Shown here piece by piece: positions 33,779 to 37,899 of a stretch of DNA of 37,899 bases. Numbering within the stretch: the first letter of the stretch is position 1; every line of letters begins with the position of its first letter. Made by a program: the position numbers and the translations under genes. This stretch comes from a virus. The stretch is from IMG/VR virus record IMGVR_UViG_3300035183_000627, positions 1 through 37,899 of that record; one strand, written 5' to 3'. The notes under the pieces are model-generated. The model made no database searches and was not told the origin of the DNA. It saw only the letters and a program-made list of their open reading frames with translations.

Positions 33779-33985
33779 CATCACGCTTATGCTCGCCCAT
33801 AAAAAATCCCGCTCATGGCTGGAGTGCAGGCCTGCCGTAGCCGATCTCCGACTGACGATCTCGCCGCTAGCTGTGCCGTCTCGCAGCTTTTCCCGGACCA
33901 TGTCTTGCGTCGGCATTCTTCATGGCCCCAGACATCGTTGAAGCAAGCGTATCGCCAACCGTTTGCACGGCCGCGCGCTTGCAAT

Positions 33986-34030
33986 CAACATAGTGTTGAC
34001 ATACGCCAAACTCTATGTTTATCTATAGCC
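33986..34030 (+). promoter_or_regulatory. Plus-strand promoter of the early region with overlapping inverted repeats
   Basis: -35 TTGACA at 33996-34001. The best -10 is TATCTA at 34020-34025 (18-base spacer) or TTATCT at 34019-34024 (17-base spacer), which would start RNA at about the ATG at 34031. CAACA-TAG-TGTTG (33986-33998) is a palindrome overlapping the -35, and AACATAG (33987-33993) is repeated inverted as CTATGTT (34013-34019). Confidence 0.6.
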
Positions 34031-34255
34031 ATGAATCTGACCGTGTTCGATGAAATCATCGCTCATTATGGATCGCAGGCGGCCTTGGCCCGCGCCATGA
34101 GGGTAAGCCCGATGGCCGTGACCCACTGGCGGAAGCGTGGCATCCCGGTGCGCAAAGCGCATTTGATAGCCTCCCAGACCAACGGCCGCTTTCCCGTCGA
34201 GCGAATATGCCCCGAGCTTGCAATGCAACCTCCGGAGCAGGAAGATGCCGCATGA
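34031..34255 (+). CDS. YdaS/Cro-like helix-turn-helix regulator (74 aa)
   Basis: MNLTVFDEIIAHYGSQAALA begins a helix-turn-helix (residues about 14-38, QAALARAMRVSPMAVTHWRK), then IPVRKAHLIASQTNGRFPVE. This is the YdaS/Cro-type fold often encoded opposite the phage repressor. Start: ATG at 34031; a longer upstream frame is disfavoured since it runs through the promoter. No Shine-Dalgarno precedes the ATG, and the promoter would place the RNA start at it. Likely a regulator of the divergent early operons; no CI-type partner is seen in the window. Confidence 0.85.
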   Translation: MNLTVFDEIIAHYGSQAALARAMRVSPMAVTHWRKRGIPVRKAHLIASQTNGRFPVERICPELAMQPPEQEDAA

Positions 34256-34288
34256 CCTTCCACGCCGTACGGCATTGGCGCGGACGGC

Positions 34289-34414
34289 ATGAACACCGTA
34301 TGCGGATGGCTTGGTGGGTCTGGGGCTGTGGCTGCGGGCGCATTTGAGCGGCGGGTCTGCGCGGCCGTGATCGGGATAGCGATGCTGGTGGCGCTGGTTT
34401 GGTGGCTGGGGTGA
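34289..34414 (+). CDS. Small membrane protein (41 aa)
   Basis: MNTVCGWLGGSGAVAAGAFE, then a hydrophobic helix (VCAAVIGIAMLVALVWWLG). One transmembrane segment at the C-terminal end. The ribosome site is weak. Shorter than normal annotation limits, but followed directly by another membrane micro-protein. Function unknown. Confidence 0.4.
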   Translation: MNTVCGWLGGSGAVAAGAFERRVCAAVIGIAMLVALVWWLG

Positions 34415-34426
34415 GGAGGCTGGCAG

Positions 34427-34513
34427 ATGCTTGCTGTGCTGGGGTGGATCGCCGTCCTATGGCTGGTCGGGTCTTGTTGGTGGTTTTTCTGGGCTCTTGC
34501 CAGGGATTTGTAG
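34427..34513 (+). CDS. Membrane micro-protein with strong ribosome site (28 aa)
   Basis: MLAVLGWIAVLWLVGSCWWF, then FWALARDL: one tryptophan-rich transmembrane helix. GGAGG lies seven bases before the ATG. It ends just before the tRNA-like sequence. Possibly a toxin-like or superinfection-exclusion micro-protein, but that is a guess. Confidence 0.5.
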   Translation: MLAVLGWIAVLWLVGSCWWFFWALARDL

Positions 34514-34518
34514 GTTTT

Positions 34519-34590
34519 TTCGGAGTGGCGCCGTGGTAGCACGGCAGTGTCACAAGCTGCATGTCGCGGGTTCGATTCCCGCCTCCGCTT
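34519..34590 (+). tRNA. tRNA-like sequence, perhaps tRNA-Val(CAC), acceptor incomplete
   Basis: Cloverleaf of 72 bases: T-arm GCGGG-TTCGATT-CCCGC perfect, anticodon stem GCAGT/GCTGC with loop GTCACAA (anticodon CAC), variable loop ATGTC, D-arm region with GGTAG. The acceptor pairs in five of seven positions (CGGAG with CTCCG); the first two pairs do not match. No CCA is encoded. Either a degenerate tRNA or a tRNA-like element such as an attachment-site remnant. Confidence 0.5.
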
Positions 34591-34599
34591 TCAGGTTTC

Positions 34600-34651
34600 G
34601 CGCGCCTTGCCCGGAGTTCTCCTCCTCGGCTCCGGGCTCTAGCCGGCGCGC
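34600..34651 (+). other. Long two-part hairpin after the tRNA-like sequence
   Basis: GCGCGCC/GGCGCGC (34600-34606 with 34645-34651) encloses CCCGGAG/CTCCGGG (34610-34616 with 34630-34636). Both stems are perfect. No gene is seen in 34591-34989 on the plus strand, so this is RNA structure or DNA cruciform rather than coding. Confidence 0.65.
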
Positions 34652-34695
34652 ATCCTTTTCGTTGCTCCTCCTCGTGGGCCTGGGGCTCACTTTGT

Positions 34696-34723
34696 CCGGG
34701 CGTGTGATGCGCCCGGTTTTTTT
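34696..34723 (+). terminator. Intrinsic terminator behind the tRNA-like/hairpin unit
   Basis: Perfect CCGGGCG/CGCCCGG stem (34696-34702 with 34710-34716), loop TGTGATG, then seven T. Confidence 0.85.
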
Positions 34724-34806
34724 CAATGATTCCGTCGATGCGCGCGAACGCGCTAGGCAGACCCTTCTATCGTGGCGGTTAGCAGCCCGAAGCTACAAGG
34801 CGCGAC

Positions 34807-34838
34807 AGCGCCAATCGTTTCCATGTGGCGCTTTTTTT
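34807..34838 (+). terminator. Second intrinsic-terminator-like hairpin
   Basis: AGCGCCA (34807-34813) pairs with TGGCGCT (34826-34832) and T continues to 34838. Confidence 0.75.
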
Positions 34839-34875
34839 GTGCCCGCATCCCCGTGTTATGGCGGATCGCGTGGGG

Positions 34876-34962
34876 AGACCATCGGGTCTGCCGGTTGCCT
34901 TGTGGCCGGTCTGCTAACCTCGCGCGGCCCGTCTCCAGTTCGCTTAGCGGTGAACGAGACGG
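34876..34962 (+). other. Structured leader candidate upstream of the antirepressor-like ORF
   Basis: Three hairpins in a row: AGACC/GGTCT (34876-34889), CCGG/CCGG with inner CC/GG (34891-34909), and CCGTCTC/GAGACGG (34929-34935 with 34956-34962) with inner GTTC/GAAC. It ends 27 bases before the ATG at 34990. Could be a regulatory leader or small RNA; family not recognised. Confidence 0.45.
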
Positions 34963-34989
34963 CTCCTCTACCCACACAAGGCATCCGTT

Positions 34990-35151
34990 ATGGCTAACCA
35001 CGCCACCGTTGCGCCAAGCGCGCTTATCTCCGTTTTTTTCGGCGAAATCGCCGGCTTTCCCGTTCAGCTTTGCAACACCCGCGATATTCATACGCTCAAG
35101 AGCGTTCAATCGAGCTTCATAGACAGCGTGGTGGCGCGTCGTGCGACGTGA
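34990..35151 (+). CDS. Antirepressor-like (AntA/KilA-type) N-terminal fragment, 53 aa
   Basis: MANHATVAPSALISVFFGEI, then AGFPVQLCNTRDIHTL. The pattern F-x-G-E-I-x-G-x5-L-C-N-x-R-D-I/L-H is that of the N-terminus of AntA-type antirepressors, which are normally 150-250 aa. This one stops after 53 residues (ARRAT then TGA). Either a truncated remnant or a small stand-alone gene. AAGG lies upstream of the ATG. Its stop overlaps the next gene, read from a GTG, by 11 bases. Confidence 0.5.
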   Translation: MANHATVAPSALISVFFGEIAGFPVQLCNTRDIHTLKSVQSSFIDSVVARRAT

Positions 35152-35335
35152 GAAGGGTGCAAATGGCCGATGCCGGACGTTCGACGAGCTGGTCGCGCTG
35201 GGCGAGGCGCGCGGCTATGCGCACCCGGAGAAGTGGGCGAAGTTTGTACTGGCGGGCCGGGCGCGGCGCGCGGCACGGTTCATGTTGTTGCGTAATCGAT
35301 TGAGGGGGAGCCCGATGACGTACCGTTCCGATTAG
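35141..35335 (+). CDS. Small conserved-type phage protein (64 aa)
   Basis: GTG start at 35141 inside the end of the antirepressor-like ORF. Core TFDELVALGEARGYAHPEKW, then AKFVLAGRARRAARF. This ELV-x-L/I-G-x-x-R-GY-x-x-P-x-x-W motif recurs in small basic proteins of many phages of this kind and resembles a DNA-binding or nucleic-acid-associated helical domain. Function unknown. Overlap start suggests translational coupling with the upstream fragment. Confidence 0.6.
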   Translation: MRREKGANGRCRTFDELVALGEARGYAHPEKWAKFVLAGRARRAARFMLLRNRLRGSPMTYRSD

Positions 35336-35502
35336 CCGCTGATGGCGGTTTACATTGCCGTTTGGCCGGGGGCCGGCGGCGGCCCAGGCGGGGTCTTGGG
35401 CGAGATTCCTGAAGTTTTCCATGGGCTGGGATTGCTTTGCCGTGAGTAAGGCGGATCGCCATGGGAACAGCGGGATGGTGGATACCTTACGAGGAAAAAA
35501 CG

Positions 35503-35577
35503 ATGAGCGACGAGACGAGCCGGGCGGCTGATGGCGGCCGGGCTTATCCAGATCAATCGGTGAGGGCATTGTCATGA
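35503..35577 (+). CDS. Small ORF before the replication gene (24 aa)
   Basis: MSDETSRAADGGRAYPDQSV, then RALS, ATG at 35503 with GAGG-AAAAAACG upstream, overlapping the next start by ATGA. Probably a coupling leader. The stretch 35336-35502 upstream of it shows no other supported gene (a 35-codon frame at 35342-35449 lacks a ribosome site). Confidence 0.4.
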   Translation: MSDETSRAADGGRAYPDQSVRALS

Positions 35578-36419
35578 TCATTCGAACCGCCCGGACACGT
35601 GGCTTTACTGTGGTGGACAACAGTCTGATCGAGGACGCTTCGTTGGGCTGGGATGCGCTGGGGCTGCTGGTGTATCTGCTGAGCAAGCCGGATCACTGGC
35701 AGATCAAGCCGGCGACACTGGCGAAACAGCGCAACGCTGGGAAGGACAAGATTTATTCGATGCTGAAGCAGTTGCGCGAAGCTGGCTATGTGACGTTTCG
35801 CAAGTATGCGTCGGGGCATACCGATTGGCTGGTGTTCGACACGAAGCAGGACTGGGCTGATGGCGCTGGGAATCCTCCCGATTTGGCGGATGAGAGCAGC
35901 ACGCCTGATCCGGAAAATCCAGATCTTGAAAGCCCAGACCGGGCTTTTCCGGACGACAAAGAAGTAAATACTGAAACAGCAGTAAGAACTGAAAGAGCAA
36001 CAAAGACTGAACAGATAACACCCCCTTCCCCCTCACGAAAAACCGCTGCCGACGACGTGGTAGCAGTGTTCGACTACTGGCGAGCCAAAACGGGCCACAC
36101 GAAAGCGCATTTGTGCGCCAAGCGGCGGCGCTTGATCGCGGCGAGGTTACGTGAGGGATATTCGGTGGACGATCTGCGACAGGCGGTCGATGGCAATCAG
36201 GCCAGCCCGTTCCACCAAGGAGAAAACGAGCACGGGCGTGTGTTTGATGCGATCGAGCTGATCTTCCGCAGCGCCGAGAAGGTGGACGGGTTCATCAGGT
36301 GTTTGTCAGCCCCAAAACGGGCAAGGAGTTCGAACAATGGCGGGTTACGAGGCAACGCAGGATTGGACGGAAATTGGCGGGACCGGGTGTTTTCCGACGA
36401 CCCATACCCCGAGTTCTGA
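35574..36419 (+). CDS. Replication-initiator-like winged-helix protein (281 aa)
   Basis: Residues about 1-85 form a winged-helix domain (SLGWDALGLLVYLLSKPDHW, then AGKDKIYSMLKQLREAGYVT). A disordered acidic linker (about 105-160) follows. A second conserved domain (about 165-240) has VFDYWRAKTGHTKAHLCAKR then EGYSVDDLRQAVDGNQASPF and HQGENEHGRVFDAIELIFR, seen in phage O-like/DnaD-like replication proteins. It likely binds the phage origin and recruits the helicase. The downstream gene overlaps it by 83 bases. Confidence 0.85.
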   Translation: MIIRTARTRGFTVVDNSLIEDASLGWDALGLLVYLLSKPDHWQIKPATLAKQRNAGKDKIYSMLKQLREAGYVTFRKYASGHTDWLVFDTKQDWADGAGNPPDLADESSTPDPENPDLESPDRAFPDDKEVNTETAVRTERATKTEQITPPSPSRKTAADDVVAVFDYWRAKTGHTKAHLCAKRRRLIAARLREGYSVDDLRQAVDGNQASPFHQGENEHGRVFDAIELIFRSAEKVDGFIRCLSAPKRARSSNNGGLRGNAGLDGNWRDRVFSDDPYPEF

Positions 36420-37020
36420 GCCGGCGGAAGACCCGCTGAAGCCGGTGATCCGGGCGATGTTCGATGCGCTGTCGGCTGATTACGGGGATCGGTTTCTTTC
36501 GCAGTTCCGCGGGCCGGGGGCGTCGAAGCCGAATGCCTGGAAGTACCGGATGCTCGCGTTGCTCAAGGGGATTCCGCCGGCGGCGGCGGTGGATGGTTTC
36601 GATCAATGCTGCGCGGAGCATCCGGAGTTTCCGCCGACCGCACGGTCGATTGCGGATGCGGCGAAGCGCAGGGCGGCGGAGGCAGCGAGCCTGGCGCGGC
36701 AGCAGGCTGAGGCTAACCGGCGGGCGATGTTGGCAGCGCCAGCGGAGTTGGATTGCGAAGCTGGCCAAGCTCGGATTTTGCAGATGCGTCGCGAGGCGTT
36801 CGCTCGGGCGGCGGAGGGCGGGGAAGAAGGCCGGGAACAGCGACTGAAGGCGGCGCTGGCGCAGCATGAAGCGACTCTTCGGGCGTCTGGTGTGTTGCGG
36901 CGGACTGAGCCGGCGGCAATGAAGCCGTGTGCGGTGGCGGGGTGCCATCGGCCGGGGACGGTGTCGCATTCGACGCGGGCGGAGTTGTGGTTGTGTTCCG
37001 AACATGGGCGGAGGCGGTGA
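36337..37020 (+). CDS. Replication-associated protein with C-terminal zinc-site candidate (227 aa)
   Basis: Start at 36337: AAGGAG stands eight bases upstream, so the 83-base overlap with the initiator gene seems real. Central ALSADYGDRFLSQFRGPGAS, then KPNAWKYRMLALLKGIPPAA. This pattern resembles the helicase-loader-like or P-like region that follows the O-like gene in many phages. A long Ala/Arg/Glu helix follows (about 115-195). The end has CAVAGCHRPGTVSHSTRAEL, then WLCSEHGRRR, a Cys-x4-Cys ... Cys-x2-His set that could bind zinc. Helicase loading is inferred from context. Confidence 0.75.
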   Translation: MAGYEATQDWTEIGGTGCFPTTHTPSSEPAEDPLKPVIRAMFDALSADYGDRFLSQFRGPGASKPNAWKYRMLALLKGIPPAAAVDGFDQCCAEHPEFPPTARSIADAAKRRAAEAASLARQQAEANRRAMLAAPAELDCEAGQARILQMRREAFARAAEGGEEGREQRLKAALAQHEATLRASGVLRRTEPAAMKPCAVAGCHRPGTVSHSTRAELWLCSEHGRRR

Positions 37021-37088
37021 TGTGCGTGTTCGAGGCAGTATCTCGGCGGCTCAATTTACAGAGTCCGAGCCTGATCGAACAACATTAA
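37020..37088 (+). CDS. Possible micro-ORF (22 aa)
   Basis: MCVFEAVSRRLNLQSPSLIE then QH, starting at the TGATG overlap with the previous stop and ending just before the methyltransferase. No ribosome site of its own; a coupling remnant is as likely as a gene. Confidence 0.25.
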   Translation: MCVFEAVSRRLNLQSPSLIEQH

Positions 37089-37103
37089 CGCGAGGGGTAA
37101 GGA

Positions 37104-37748
37104 ATGGCTCGACCAACTGTGTCAGAACCCAGAGAAACGACCACATCGATACGTATGAGCGCTGCAGAGAAGGCGGCGCTAGAAAAACGTGTGAAGACCC
37201 TGGGATACAAGACCATCAGTGACTACCTGCTGGCACTTGCACGTGCAGACATCCAGTCTGCAACTACAAAGGCGCAAGTGAAGCGTATTCCCAGTCCACT
37301 GACCGAATACCACCGCACAGCATTGGGAAGCATGTGGAACGGTGACTCGCTGGATTGGATGGAGCAAAGGGAACCCAATAGCGTCAATCTGATCATGACA
37401 TCGCCTCCATTCGGCTTGGTCCGTAAAAAGTCGTACGGGAATGAGGACGCTCACGCCTATTGCGACTGGGTTCGACCTTTCGCGGAGGGCTTCAGGAAGA
37501 TTCTTCGGGATGATGGGAGTCTAGTCATCGACATCGGTGGGGCTTGGAAGCCCGGAACGCCGACACGCTCTCTGTACCACTTCGAACTCTTGATCATGCT
37601 CTGCGAGGAATACGGCTTTCACCTTGCCCTGGAACACTATTGGTGGAACCCGGCCAAACTTCCAACGCCCGCCGACCGGGCTAGCTCGATGCCCGCCGAC
37701 CGGGCGCGATGTGGAGGTGATCGATGGCCTGCGCCCGCCCCATCATGA
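37104..37748 (+). CDS. DNA methyltransferase, interrupted by tandem repeats
   Basis: GAGGGG stands six bases before the ATG. Residues about 15-50 are a ribbon-helix-helix-like DNA-binding start ([20 protein letters not shown]). Then comes the methyltransferase domain: catalytic TSPPF (residue about 99; DPPY-type motif for N6-adenine or N4-cytosine), [20 protein letters not shown] and [20 protein letters not shown]. After [12 protein letters not shown] (up to base 37666) the normal C-terminal half with the SAM-binding motif I is missing: the frame enters the 113-bp repeat, adding an unrelated tail ([18 protein letters not shown]...) and a stop. As read it is a truncated, probably inactive, enzyme. 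Confidence 0.8.
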   Translation: MARPTVSEPRETTTSIRMSAAEKAALEKRVKTLGYKTISDYLLALARADIQSATTKAQVKRIPSPLTEYHRTALGSMWNGDSLDWMEQREPNSVNLIMTSPPFGLVRKKSYGNEDAHAYCDWVRPFAEGFRKILRDDGSLVIDIGGAWKPGTPTRSLYHFELLIMLCEEYGFHLALEHYWWNPAKLPTPADRASSMPADRARCGGDRWPAPAPS

Positions 37749-37899
37749 TATCTCGGCCCGCCGACCGGGCTAGCTCGATGCCCGCCGACCGGGCTAGCTC
37801 GATGCCCGCCGACCGGGCGCGATGTGGAGGTGATCGATGGCCTGCGCCCGCCCCATCATGATATCTCGGCCCGCCGACCGGGCTAGCTCGATGCCCGCC
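37667..37899. repeat. 113-bp tandem repeat at the window's right end
   Basis: Two exact copies (37667-37779 and 37780-37892) and the first 7 bases of a third. Each copy reads A-B-A, where A is a 24-bp unit starting GCCCGCCGACCGGGC and B is a 65-bp unit. GCCCG-CCGAC-CGGGC is a perfect small hairpin. No unique spacers, so it is not CRISPR-like. It begins exactly where the methyltransferase sequence stops making sense, and may be an assembly loop. Confidence 0.9.

Noticed and set aside
33787-33984. 65-codon minus-strand frame in the gap between the divergent promoters
   Set aside because: No ribosome site, and it lies between two facing promoters with no recognisable motif; treated as intergenic.
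34600-34651. Phage attachment site
   Set aside because: No integrase and no second copy of the tRNA end or hairpin in the window, so it cannot be supported.
34756-35109. 118-codon minus-strand frame (and a 189-codon frame at 35117-35686) in the early plus region
   Set aside because: They run against the plus-strand small genes, hairpins and terminators and have no ribosome sites.
37667-37899. CRISPR array
   Set aside because: The repeats are a fully identical 113-bp tandem with no unique spacers between them.

Overview
The window looks like most of the genome of a GC-rich, tailed, short-tailed (podovirus-type) bacteriophage or prophage. The host is probably a high-GC proteobacterium; this is inferred from base composition, Shine-Dalgarno-dependent small genes and a Gram-negative style lysis cassette. 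No host gene is visible. The arrangement resembles temperate podoviruses of the Bordetella BPP-1 / Burkholderia BcepC6B type (P27-type small terminase, P22-type portal, N4-gp56-like capsid, J-like tail protein, very large ejection protein), although no integrase or lysogeny repressor can be recognised here. The left edge cuts through a gene and the right edge ends inside a tandem repeat, so neither end is a natural gene boundary.

Layout. About 31 kb (1-30.8 kb) is one long late block on the minus strand, read from right to left: lysis genes (30.8-28.9 kb), terminase small and large subunits, portal, a lectin-like display or receptor protein and its neighbour, scaffold, major capsid protein, head-completion and tail proteins (19.1-14.3 kb), a J-like fibre with an Ig domain, a collagen-like fibre with carbohydrate-binding modules, a glycosyltransferase/methyltransferase fusion, and a run of internal virion (DNA-ejection) proteins ending in a transglycosylase-bearing giant protein that runs off the left edge. 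Genes are packed with ATGA, TGATG or TAATG overlaps. Four terminator-like hairpins inside the block suggest level control, for example directly behind the capsid gene.

Between 31.1 and 33.75 kb a second, early-type minus-strand operon runs from a good sigma-70 promoter (33749-33778): small proteins, a dNMP kinase, a DHH-family phosphoesterase, and a secreted small protein. Facing it is a plus-strand early region (34.0-37.9 kb): a YdaS/Cro-like regulator whose transcript may be leaderless, membrane microproteins, a tRNA-like sequence, structured non-coding RNA and two terminators, an antirepressor-like fragment, a replication-initiator-like wHTH protein, a probable helper protein, and a DNA methyltransferase interrupted by a 113-bp tandem repeat.

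The most interesting element is a roughly 200-nt structured, apparently non-coding sequence at 30905-31100, between the late and early blocks. Its nested perfect stems and sequence blocks resemble the HEARO/omega-RNA family, the guide RNAs of IscB/IsrB nucleases, yet no IscB-type gene is present. If confirmed it would be an orphan, possibly trans-acting, phage-borne guide RNA. That assignment is from recall of the family and needs a covariance-model search.
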